Part shown: positions 54,456 to 63,546 of the stretch, one piece after another
Layout of the letters: every line of letters starts with the position of its first letter
Numbering within the stretch: position 1 is the stretch's first letter
Source: Temnothorax longispinosus
Taxonomy: Eukaryota; Arthropoda; Insecta; Hymenoptera; Formicidae
Assembly: GCF_030848805.1 (NCBI RefSeq)
Contig: NC_092362.1
Coordinates: forward strand, 12,752,157-12,816,156
DNA length: 64,000 nucleotides
Direction of reading: 5' to 3'
Translations under genes and position numbers: made by a program
Notes under the pieces: model-generated
Databases searched by the model: none
The model's input: the letters and a program-made list of their open reading frames with translations, nothing else
Told to the model about the DNA's origin: nothing

Positions 54456-54620
54456 ATGCAGTTCAAAGAATACATAGTTGTCATATTAATCATTTTTATT
54501 CCAATTATAATCACCTTTCCAGACGTACAAACAGTCACAATGATATTTACACTTTACACACTATACATATTACTCTTGAGTATCGAGATCGATCCGCGAT
54601 TGATCATCGACGAACGATGA
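54456..54620 (+). CDS. 54-aa hydrophobic microprotein of element A
   Basis: Intact ORF starting MQFKEYIVV, with two hydrophobic runs (ILIIFIPIIITF and MIFTLYTLYILLL) separated by PDVQTVT, ending in IEIDPRLIIDER. It likely spans a membrane twice as a hairpin. ATG lies 17 bases after the stop of the 42-aa ORF, and the gap contains ACCAATCAGAGC, so the two may be translated from one RNA. Compared with element B (59615-59779): same length, four amino-acid changes, all conservative or nearly so, but about fifteen silent base changes. That is a strong coding signature. No known family recognised. Confidence 0.75.
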   Translation: MQFKEYIVVILIIFIPIIITFPDVQTVTMIFTLYTLYILLLSIEIDPRLIIDER

Positions 54621-55006
54621 CCCGTTGGAGGAGAATTTTGCATGCGAAAGGGCCAATGGGGTCCGAGACAGGTGTTTTTACATTCATTTACTTCATATCA
54701 ATAGATTTGACAGCAAAGTAGGTATGTCGAGTCACGACGACCAATGGGATGCAACCCAGTCAATTTTGTTAATAGCGTTTTCGATTGGGGTGCACTGGCT
54801 GCACTGAGTGTCAGGCGCGTGTTCGATTGGCAGTGCCAATGCACACTTGACTAGTGTTGCGTGTTCGTTTGAACGCACGACACTTGCATAGTGCGCACTC
54901 AGTGCGCACTAAGTGGCACGAAATATTTTGACGGTGCCAGTTCAGTGCACTGGATGCATGCAAGCAGTAGGGCATTCTTTTGAATAATAACGAACGAAAA
55001 TTCATA

Positions 55007-56437
55007 ATGAGCAATTCGGATTTGGCTCTCTTTAATATTTTGGAGACATTTTTGGAATTTTCTTCTAGTTCAAGCGAGGAAGAAGAAATAATTACAACTC
55101 TTCGAACTAGAAGAATAATTCCAAAAACTGTAAATTATGTAGAATGTGTGAAAAAAATGGATAATGACACCGTAAGTGTTATATCTTTTTATATAAACAT
55201 TGAACCTATACCCTTTTTTAAAATATAATTAATGTACTTAATGTATTATAATAGCATTTTTATACTGAATAATAATAATTTTTATATTTGTCATAGTTCT
55301 GTAGGCACTTCAGAATGTGTCCAGAAACATGTGAGCAATTAATAGATGGTTTTCAGCAATCAGATTTCTTTCCAAAAAATGAAATGCATGGTGGTAGATC
55401 AGCAGTTTCTGCTGAAAAGCATATTTTATCTTTTTTGTGGTTAGTACAGCAGAAAACAGTTCCTTTTAATAATTATAATTGTGTAAAAATTGATATAATA
55501 TATTTTATAGGTTTGCAGGAAACAAATCATCGATGCGAGACGTAGCAGATCGATTTGATACAGCTATTTCAACCTGCGAAACGATTTTATCAAGGGGTAT
55601 TATTATCTTTTAAGCATAGCGAAAGATGTTATAAAGTTTCCTAATAATGACGAAGAAAAAGATGAGCTGGCTTATCGTTTTTCAAAGGTTACATAAAAAG
55701 TTACTTAAATAAAAGAAAATTACTTTTAATTATTATTGAATTGTTATAAATTAAAATAATAAATAATTTTTTTTTTTCAGATATCAGGTTTTCCAAATGT
55801 ATTAAGATGTATTGATGGATTGTATATAAACATTCGAACTCCTAAGTATAAAATAAGATCTACTTACGCTAATCGACATGACAAAACGAGTCTTGTATTA
55901 CAAGGAATTTGTGATGATAAGAAGAGATTTATTGACGCCTTCTCTGGAGTGGCTGGCAAACTTCACGATAGCAGGACATTCACATTATCCTTCATAAGCA
56001 AAAATATTAGTGGTATATGTCAAAATGGAAAGTATCACTTGTTAAGCGATAGTGCTTACCCAATAAGGGAATATCTTTTAACACCTTATAAAGATTATGG
56101 AAATCTTATTCGATCACAAAGAATATATAACAAAAAGCTTTGTGGAACTAGAGTGCTTATCGAAAATGCATTTGGCTTGTTAAAGTCGCGATTTCGTCAG
56201 CTAATAGAATTACAATTTCACAATGTCAAAAAAATGTCAAAATTTATAATGGCATGTTGCGTATTGCATAATTTGTGTATTGATTTGAAGGATTCATTCG
56301 ACATAAAATTAATAAACGAGCCCAATAATGATGAAATATTTAATATCAATGATCCCCAAGTTTTGGGAGAAATAGAAGCAAAAAGAAGAGGAGAGCAGAA
56401 GAGAAATGAAATATGCGAATCATTTGATAATAGTTAA
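55007..56437 (+). pseudogene. Harbinger DDE transposase, four exons, one frameshift
   Basis: Exons 55007-55171, 55297-55439, 55511-about 55688 and 55781-56437 have GT/AG borders. Exon 3 begins FAGNKSSMRDVADRF but loses frame at a G-run (55594-55597) before LLSIAKDVIKFP. Exon 4 carries the catalytic core: RCIDGLYI (first Asp), LLSDSAYPI (second Asp) and ENAFGLLKSRFR (Glu), then CVLHNLC. This is the DDE_Tnp_4 type nuclease. A single base change apart, the gene is well preserved. Confidence 0.88.
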
Positions 56438-56891
56438 TAGTAAATAGGTGATAGTTTTAAATTTAAAGGTTTTTGGATCATATGTACATTTTATTAAAAA
56501 ACATGAATAAAAAATGAAACAATATCTATTACTTGTTAAATGTTTTAATGTTTATAGTTTTTGCATCTCATTATATCTATTTTTTCCATTGCACTTACAT
56601 TCTTATTCTAAATAACAAAAATAAAATAAAATTACAAGAATAAAATAAAATTCTTATTCTATTATTAATGCCTTAATTTGTGTAACAGTCTTTAAATTAA
56701 AATAAAATGAAAAATAATAATAATGAACACAAAACATGACACAATATTAAGTTTGGTAGAATATTTAAAAATAATGCAAATACTTTGGTACAATATTTGG
56801 AAGTAATGCCATTTACTCGGCTAACCCTGAAGGGGTTTACATATATATAAATGTATATAACTTATTCGTTGAAAGTGTTAGGAATGTTATA

Positions 56892-57912
56892 TTATTCACT
56901 TTTCTTTTCGTAATATTTCTCACAAAATTGTTTAAACAACTCAAGTTTTTCTCGATGTCTTTGTTCTCTACCTTCTTCTTTCTTTTCATGTATTTCCTTC
57001 AAAGTGTCTTCGACACTTCGATTCTTATTAGAAATCTTCTTTTTCTTAGCATTTGTCTCTTTATCAGAAACGTTTTCTTTGGTTTCATTTCCAAGATTAG
57101 ATAATATTCGTTTCTTGTTTACAACTAGATGTTTGGCCTCCATTAAAACCTATATTTATACACAAATAATGTTAAAATTACAAAATATAATTAAAAATTT
57201 ATAAGATTGATTACATGATTTAAAATTAAAATTATACCTCAGGTTCTATGCTATCATCTAATCCTACAATTCCTGATAATTCATTTTTATAAGGAACAGT
57301 CATTTTACTCCGCCCTGTACTTTTGTTGTTATCGATTGCCTTCTTCTTTCGTTTCATGATGGTTTTATACCGATTTTCACATTGCAGGGGTGTTTTGGAC
57401 ACACTAAAAATATTTTTTAAGTCCATTGCTATTTTCTCCCACATAGTTTTCTTTGTTTTAAATTATTTCATCGGACCAATCATAACCATGTATTGACCAT
57501 ATTTATCTAGGAGAAATTTCGTTTCACCTTCACTCCATTCTGCCAAATCTTAAAATATTTGTATTATTAGACCTTCATTGCATTGATAAATGTCTATTAT
57601 AATCTATTTACTAATAATCACCAAGTTATCTGTTAGATAAAGTTATCTAGAGGTGAGAAAATTGGCCATAAGCAGCACAGTAAAAAATATTATTTGTTCA
57701 TAATTTCCACAAAAAACAAATATATTACTTTTGCTATTATCAGTCTCGTCTACTTCTGAATTTTCTTGCGATTCCTGAACATTGCTACATCCAGCCTGGG
57801 ATTCACAATTGTTAGTTTCTGGATCGGGATGATCATTATTAATATGATTCAATATAGTCTTGTATGATCCAACAAATCCACAGAAACTGCACGCGACATT
57901 TATTTTTTCCAT
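56892..57912 (-). pseudogene. Harbinger accessory protein (zinc finger plus Myb/SANT-like)
   Basis: Minus strand. First exon (from 57912) has a C2H2-like CSFCGFVGSYKTILNHINNDH start. A Myb/SANT-like domain follows: EWSEGETKFLLDKYGQYM, an in-frame TAA near 57458, then MWEKIAMDLKNIF and CENRYKTIMKRKKKA. A last Lys/Glu-rich coiled-coil-like exon is 57143-56892. In active Harbingers the Myb-like protein binds DNA and brings the transposase to the ends. The in-frame stop makes this copy defective. Confidence 0.75.
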
Positions 57913-58019
57913 TATGAAAATGCTTTTAATCCTAAATGAATAATATCAAATATTAGTAAAAACTCAAAGATTTGGTTAGGTTGTAACCGGTTCACCGATG
58001 AATGATGTAAAATCAAATT

Positions 58020-58790
58020 AATAGCCACTTACTACTTGGGCTGAAATTACGGTCGCCACTGTATTTTCAGGCTCAAATACAGAAACCCGAATGGTATGCG
58101 TTGCCCCGTCCTTCCTCTCAGCTTAATGGCTGCCGTCTTTTACGTCGCGGACGTGTTCAAGGCCGTCGGCCACGCCCTGGTAATGCGTTGCGTAATTCAC
58201 GGATATCGGTATAGGAATCATACTGGGGTCGCGAATAATGACTCGTTTGTTTATTATAAACAAATAACAATTTAATATTCCACAGTTTACAGTTTCTCCG
58301 TCGTCGCGGTCTCGTTCACTCGCGCTATCACCGGCAACGAGATTTATCAAACTCGAATGTCCACGATACAGAGCTTATTACGACTAAAAGTCGTTTCACA
58401 ATTAAGAACGTGCCCGTACTTGTTCGCTACGGATGTATGTTCGCGCTTATGGTAGGCAGTCACGAGATAAGCCACCTTGACTCGAGTAATTTATGCGTAA
58501 CCGTCGTAACGTGTTAACGCCTCGATATTCGCACCGAATACTCGCACTTATCGTAGGCGATTACGGGATAAGTCGGACTGTACCGAGTTTTATCGCGCAA
58601 CGTGTTGACGCCTCGGAAATCCACGGTAGACTGTCCGGGAGAAACGGGTAGAGTTCCCCCACTTTGATGCTTGCGCCGACGCGTTGCTTCCCATTTCGGC
58701 GCGAAAGACTCGATCTCGCGCGCCCTTCTCTCTCGGCCAATCGTATCGCTCGGTCACGAACGACACGATCCTATTTCAAACGGTACATCG
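58020..58790 (-). promoter_or_regulatory. Element B right-end GC-rich leader-like region
   Basis: In element sense it includes an AATAAACAAACGAGTCATTA stretch, a GCGACCCCAG motif (primer-site-like TTGGCGACCCCAG in element A at 62213), a GTATTTGAGCCTGAAAATAC hairpin followed by CAGTGGCGA, and AAGTAGTAAGT, a possible splice donor near the terminus. Element A has the same order at about 62150-62415. Confidence 0.45.
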
Positions 58791-59293
58791 CCCTTGAGTG
58801 CTGAGCCGCTGTGATTGGCTCAGCTCTGTCGGATCAGAGAAACTGCGGTTCGATTGGACGGCGGACAAGGGCTCTCGCTTCGACCTCGGCGATGCGGCAA
58901 TCAATGCCAGCCGTCGCAACGCGCACAAAGTGCACTTTCGCGGCTAGTCACTCGGAACGGTTCCGAGTGACCTTGTATGGTCATTTTGACGTTCCTGGAC
59001 TTTGCAGGTAAGTATTTCGTTTACCGGAATCAAATTTTATTAATTCCCCTTTTCTTTTCAGGTACCCGCGTCTCTTAGGATCGTCTCGCCCAATCAATGG
59101 ACGTGATTGGCTCACCGGTAATCACAACGTCGGTAAGTACAAAATAATACATGACATGCATTGAAATATGGTTAAACATAATTATCTCGACAGGGAAACG
59201 TAAAATAATAATAATGTAACGTAAATTCGCGCGTTTCGACATTGTCTCGCTTCGTTGAGCTACGCTTGCTTCCTATTGGTCGGTTCGTCGCGA

Positions 59294-59512
59294 TTATCTC
59301 AAAAGGTTGCGCCTCGCGCTCTCATTGGCTGAAGGCCTCGCAAAATCATAAACTACTTTAAAAATATGTAAAAATAAATCAAAATGCCAGGAATCGTTCC
59401 TATTGGCCATCGCTGTGTCGAGAATGTGCGATACTGTTAAATCTGTCGAAACTAATGCTAATCTTAACAAAATTGACTGGGTCGCTCCCCATTGGTCGTC
59501 TCGACTCGACAT
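59294..59512 (-). CDS. 72-aa protein of element B
   Basis: Intact ORF from ATG 59512 (MSSRDDQWGATQSILL) to TAA 59294. Collinear with the split element A copy. The middle (SHILDTAMANRNDSWHFD) is unchanged between copies. No family recognised; it has no clear membrane segment although residues 15-25 and 45-55 are hydrophobic. Confidence 0.55.
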   Translation of the reverse strand: MSSRDDQWGATQSILLRLALVSTDLTVSHILDTAMANRNDSWHFDLFLHIFKVVYDFARPSANESARRNLLR

Positions 59513-59614
59513 GACTGTTTTGCTGTCAAATCGTTTAATATCAAAAGAATAAACGTGAAACCGTCCATCTCGAACCCTATTGGTCCTTTCTCATGCAAAC
59601 TCTATTCTGACGGC

Positions 59615-59779
59615 TCATCGTTCGTCGATGATCAATCGCGGATCGATCTCGATGCTTAGTAATAATATGTATAGTGTGTATAGTGTGAAAATCAGTGTAA
59701 CTGTCTGTACGTCTGGGAATGATATTATAATGGGAATAAAGATGATTAATGTGACAACTATGTATTCTTTTAACTGCAT
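59615..59779 (-). CDS. 54-aa hydrophobic microprotein of element B
   Basis: Starts MQLKEYIVVT and ends DPRLIIDER. Two hydrophobic stretches separated by FPDVQTVT. Coding conservation with element A (four replacements, about fifteen silent changes) is the best evidence that the family makes this protein. ATG is 17 bases after the stop of the 42-aa ORF, with ACCAATCAGAGC in the gap, exactly as in element A. Confidence 0.78.
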   Translation of the reverse strand: MQLKEYIVVTLIIFIPIIISFPDVQTVTLIFTLYTLYILLLSIEIDPRLIIDER

Positions 59780-59796
59780 GGCTCTGATTGGTCGTT

Positions 59797-59925
59797 CTAC
59801 GTCAAGTAATAAGGTTCTGCTTTCACCCGGTGTGAATAGGCTAGTAACAGTATGCATATGATCGCTATTGCAAATAAAACAAAAATGAATTCCAAAACTA
59901 AGATACGGAACTTATCCGAATCCAT
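59797..59925 (-). CDS. 42-aa hydrophobic microprotein of element B
   Basis: Starts MDSDKFRILVLEF, continues with a hydrophobic segment ending ICILLLAYSHR and finishes EPYYLT. Silent differences dominate the comparison with element A, including three consecutive codons (Tyr-Tyr-Leu) that differ in bases but not in residues. Single-pass membrane topology is predicted. Too short for routine gene finders. Confidence 0.75.
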   Translation of the reverse strand: MDSDKFRILVLEFIFVLFAIAIICILLLAYSHRVKAEPYYLT

Positions 59926-60405
59926 TGCTTCTAACCTTGGCCTCTGATTGGCTCTTTTCTCTACTCCAATGACTTTGATAACTTTTTTACTTTAATTGTG
60001 GGTTTTTCGTCTAAGGATGATTGGGATTGGTCAATGTGTGTGTTTCAAATGTAATTCAGTCTTGTTAAATGTCAGTCGTGTTTTTAATGTGTTGCTCGCT
60101 TACATAAATCTACTTACGCCTGATTCGCGCAATATTTCTAACACCTCTAATAAATCAAATAAATCTTTCAAAAAACACTCTAATATGCTCAATGGCACTC
60201 GTCGCAATTAAATTCAATAAAAAATAAAATAAAATAAAATGTAATCGTTCTCACTTGGAGATTCGCGCTGCGTCGCGCTTCGCTTTGGCATGCGTTACAA
60301 AAACTTTTCAATAAAATACATTACAATCACAACATAGATAAGAAATAATAAAATACATTGATATATCATTAAGAAAAGAAAGTAAAAAGTTCGTCAGCCA
60401 CGGGC

Positions 60406-60759
60406 TTACAATTCCGTGTACTGGGATTGGCTCTGCGGAACCGTCGCTTCGATCACCTCCTCCGCTGCTGGGGATTGGCTGGCCACCACGATGTCAACCT
60501 CGCCTGGTCCAGCGGGCTGTTCGGCTCCCTCTGCAAGGACTATAGCTTCCGCTACTCCCTCCGGTATTAGTTCGAGGATTTGCGCGACCTCGGTATCCTC
60601 CGGGATGATCGCCTCCTCCTCATTGGCCACCTGTGTCGTCGGCTCCGTCATGCCCGTTCTCGGCACCTCTGCCCTCTGGTCGCTCATTGGGTCTCGGGTG
60701 TCGCCTGCGGAACAAGCAGAACTCGACGCTGGAATGGATGATTTATCACCCGGTTTCAA
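60406..60759 (-). CDS. Element B acidic protein ORF, 117 aa
   Basis: Open from the terminal TTG at 60759 to TAA at 60406. Acidic, Ala/Glu/Pro-rich: TTQVANEEEA, AEAIVLAEGAEQ, VVASQSPAAEE. First in-frame ATG encodes MTEPTTQ and is conserved with element A. An antisense ORF of equal length exists but is not the one conserved. No domain recognised. Confidence 0.6.
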   Translation of the reverse strand: MKPGDKSSIPASSSACSAGDTRDPMSDQRAEVPRTGMTEPTTQVANEEEAIIPEDTEVAQILELIPEGVAEAIVLAEGAEQPAGPGEVDIVVASQSPAAEEVIEATVPQSQSQYTEL

Positions 60760-61264
60760 GGTTAGGTAAATTAAAATTTTTTTATTTGTGCCATTGCATG
60801 TAATAATTTATTGCATGTAAATGTGTATAATTATTGATAAATACGTGATATTCTTGATCATCTTTTATATTATTTAATTACATATAGTAAAAATCATTAC
60901 TTAACTGAACACGAAATGCCGAGGTTACTTTTTCGTTCTTCCCGCGATCTAGTCAACTCAAGTGGCACTGAAAATTTCGGCGTGTTCTTTTTCACCTGCA
61001 CTATTCAGTGCAACCCATAGAACTTGTCCAGTGTTCATGTGAACTGAGTGCGCACTGGTGCGCACTAACTTTTTCCCAATCGAAAACGCTATAAGATTAA
61101 CGTTAGTTTCGATAGATTTATTTGTATCACACATTCTCGACACAGCGATGGCCAATAGAAACGATTCCTGGCATTTTGATGTAATTTTGCATGTTTTCAA
61201 AATACTTTATGATTTTGCGAGGCCTTCAGCCAATGAGAGCGCGAGGCGCAACTTTTTAAGATAA

Positions 61265-62461
61265 TCGCGACGAACCGACCAATAGGAAGCGAGCGTAGCT
61301 CAACGAAGCGAGATCGTGTCGAAACGCGCAAATTTGCATTGTATAATTATTATTTTATGTTTCCCTGTCGAGATAATTATGTTTAACCATATTTTTATTA
61401 ATACTCTGTATTACCGGATACTCGCCGACGTTGTAATTACCGGTGAGCCAATCACGTCCATTGATTGGGCGAGACGATCCTACAAAACGCGGGTACCTGA
61501 AAAGAAAAGGGGAATTAATCGAATTGATTCCAGTGAATGAAATACTTAACCTGTAATATCGGGGAACGTCACAATGACCATATTCGGTCACTCGGAAACG
61601 TTCCGAGTGATTCGTCGCGAACTTGCACTTTGTGCGAATTGCGACGGCTGGCATTGGTTGCCGCATCGCCGAGTCCGAAGCGAGAGCCCTTGTTCGCCGT
61701 CCAATCATATTGCAGTTTTCTCTGTTCTACCAGAGCTGAGCCAATGAGAACGGCTCAGCGTGCGGGAGACGATGCGCTGTTTAGAAACAGATCGTGTCGC
61801 TCGTCAACCAGCGATACAATTGGATGAGAGGGGTCGGCGCGCGAGATAGAGTCCGTTCGCGCCGAAACGAGAGGCTTTACGCCTGCGCTAACATCCAAGT
61901 GGGGGAACTCTACCCGTTTCTCCCGGACAGTCCGCTGTGAACTTTCGAAGCGTCAACACGATACGCGTTGCGCAGCAATAATTCGATACCGGTGCACTTA
62001 TCCCGTAGCCGTATACGACAAGTACGAGCACAACCTACGTACGCGAGACGACATTACGTCGTAATTAGCTCTTGATAGACGGTACTCATGTTCGAGACAG
62101 CTCGTTGCCGGTGATAGCGCGAGTAAACGAGACCGCGAGACCTGAGAAACTGTAAAACGTGAAATATTAAATTGTTATTTGTTTATAATAAACAACGAGT
62201 CATTATTGGCGACCCCAGTAAAAATCCTGTTCCATTATCCGTGAATTACGATCCGCGCAACCAGGACGTGGCCAACGGCCTTGAACACGTCCGCGACGTA
62301 AAAGACGGCAGCCATTAAGCTGAGAGGAAGGACGAGGCAACGCTTTCGACTCAGGTTTCTGTATTTGAGCCTGAAAATACAGTGGCGACTGTAATTACAG
62401 CCCAAGTAGTAAGTAGCTAAAATATAAGTTTTTATCATCTTAATCGTTGTTCCAGTCACAA
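61265..62461 (+). other. Right GC-rich end of element A
   Basis: Closely matches element B (59293-57981) at the nucleotide level, including CCTGAAAAGAAAAGGGGAAT and CGGACAGTCCGC. Possible small ORFs here (for example MFNHI... at 61381) are not collinear between A and B, and base changes show no silent bias, so the region is more likely regulatory than coding. On the opposite strand a CAG|GTAAGT ... TTTTCTTTTCAG pair occurs in B (59009-59062) but the donor is altered in A. Confidence 0.5.
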
Positions 62462-62514
62462 CGTAAACTATAGATTTTAGTTAACTAAGGAATAGCTGCG
62501 TTCGGAATAGCACC
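62462..62514 (+). repeat. Outer inverted repeat, right half of the split MITE
   Basis: Inverted match to 49828-49885; ends GCGTTCGGAATAGCACC. Confidence 0.65.
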
Positions 62515-63546
62515 ACAGTATTGTGCGTTAATAAAAATTAAGATTTAAAGCATAAAACATTGTCTTAAAATAATAAGTCAATCATTCCGCTCAGGGCGCT
62601 CACGCGCTGTTAAGATTAGATGTTGCTTTTGAGAAAAAAATACGTAATTTTACGATATGCAAAAAATATAATATCACCGACCTTTTTCAGCACGAATGGC
62701 ATCTTCCATCGACAGGCTTATTTCCACCACCGTGTCCTTAATAGGGTCGTACAACGTAAAACATTCTCCGTAGCCATCTCGGTGATGCTGATGGTTGATT
62801 CCCCCGAAAAAATTACGAAAAGCGCGCTAAAACGCCCGCGGAACGACCACGCAACGTTATGACGTTTCAAGCGCGACTACAGCGATCGCGGTCGTTAATT
62901 TTGACAATACATTTGTAAAGTTGGAAAACTAATGTTAAATAAGCGGTAGATTCGCTCGTATTTCAAGTCGTAATAAATCCTATTCCGCCTTTTTCAACGG
63001 TAACTAGAGTATTTATTTGAATTTATTTAACAAGTTTGTATTTCAATTTATTAGTCTTGGACTGGTTAAAAAATTTAAACACACGATAAACGTATCTGTA
63101 CTTGAAAAAATATCTCATTGTCCTTCAGTTAATTATACATATATAGGTACACAAAATATATCTATATATTATATATGTATATTTAATATATGTATATATA
63201 TATGGGACGTTTCACGTCAACCGGATCACTTGTCTGCCCAAAATTTGAAGCAACCTACAAAGACGTTCGATAGTTCAAAAAATTAGTCTTTACTAGTACT
63301 TTCGAAAGTCATGTGCTCCGTTTTGAAATCCAAGATGGCTGATCCAATATGGCGGCTGAAAGCCTAAAAATTGGAGAAAAGTCTACATAATTTAACGTAA
63401 TCATGTTTTTAAATATTGATTCGGTTTTGAAATGGTTTGGTAAGGAGTTTTCAGTGTCTGTGATGTTGAATTTGGGAGCTAGTTGAAGTTTGGAACGTTC
63501 CTGGAGCGATTGAAGTTTGGAACGTTCCTGGATTTTTTAAAAATGA
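62515..63546. other. AT-rich DNA, no gene seen
   Basis: A (TA)-rich stretch lies at 63150-63205. Bases 63475-63530 contain TTGAAGTTTGGAACGTTCC twice about 27 bases apart. No ORF worth calling. Confidence 0.5.

Larger units (their letters stand above)
57981..60759 (-). mobile_element. Element B: complete member of the TTG...CAA microprotein family
   Basis: On the plus strand it starts TTGTAACCGGTTC and ends CCGGTTTCAA. GG flanks both ends, within a longer GGTTAGG match. It is inverted relative to element A and inserted upstream of the Harbinger accessory gene. All four small ORFs are intact here: acidic (60759-60406), 42 aa (59925-59797), 54 aa (59779-59615) and 72 aa (59512-59294). Length 2779 bases. 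Confidence 0.8.
54773..61091 (+). mobile_element. PIF-Harbinger transposon carrying element B
   Basis: Terminal inverted repeats TAGCGTTTTCGATTGGG are flanked by TAA on both sides (54770-54772, 61092-61094), the TWA duplication typical of the superfamily. Subterminal GTGCACT/GTGCGCACT words are abundant at both ends. It encodes a DDE transposase (plus strand) and a Myb/SANT-like partner (minus strand). Without the 2.78-kb element B it is about 3.5 kb, normal for the group. Confidence 0.93.
54724..61264 (+). pseudogene. 72-aa ORF of element A, split by the Harbinger insertion
   Basis: Codons at 54724-54772 and 61095-61264 make 72 codons and TAA, same length as in element B with no indels. Conserved blocks are SHILDTAMANRNDSWHFD and YDFARPSANESARRN. 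Differences are mostly hydrophobic-for-hydrophobic, but silent changes are not in excess, so selection is less clear than for the smaller ORFs. Two CCAAT motifs lie within the code (ANRND, ANESA). Function unknown. Confidence 0.55.
49886..62461 (+). mobile_element. Element A: member of an unrecognised TTG...CAA microprotein family
   Basis: It starts TTGGAACCGG and ends GACTGGAAC complement (…GTTCCAGTCACAA). CG flanks both ends (2-bp duplication). After removing three nested insertions (mariner, element C, Harbinger with element B) about 2.66 kb remain, collinear with element B (2.78 kb). Gene order: acidic ORF, 42-aa hydrophobic ORF, 54-aa hydrophobic ORF, 72-aa ORF, then a GC-rich end of about 1.2 kb. 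No transposase, integrase, polymerase or replication protein is recognisable. Class unknown; a non-autonomous transposon or a virus-derived element are both possible. Confidence 0.75.

Noticed and set aside
58811..59062. Antisense ORF with a consensus donor and TTTTCTTTTCAG acceptor in element B
   Set aside because: Attractive splice signals, but base differences from element A are mostly replacements and the A donor is altered, so coding is not supported.
57974..60766. A 7-bp GGTTAGG target duplication for element B
   Set aside because: Element C's empty site limits the family duplication to 2 bp; the longer match is explained by two TTAGG units at the target.
60416..60769. Plus-strand ORF opposite the element B acidic gene
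   Set aside because: The minus-strand frame is the one conserved with element A; this is its shadow.
62206..62230. TTGGCGACCCCAG in element A as a retroviral primer-binding site
   Set aside because: The copy in element B is altered at the critical first bases and no LTR pair or pol is present, so I treat it only as a resemblance.
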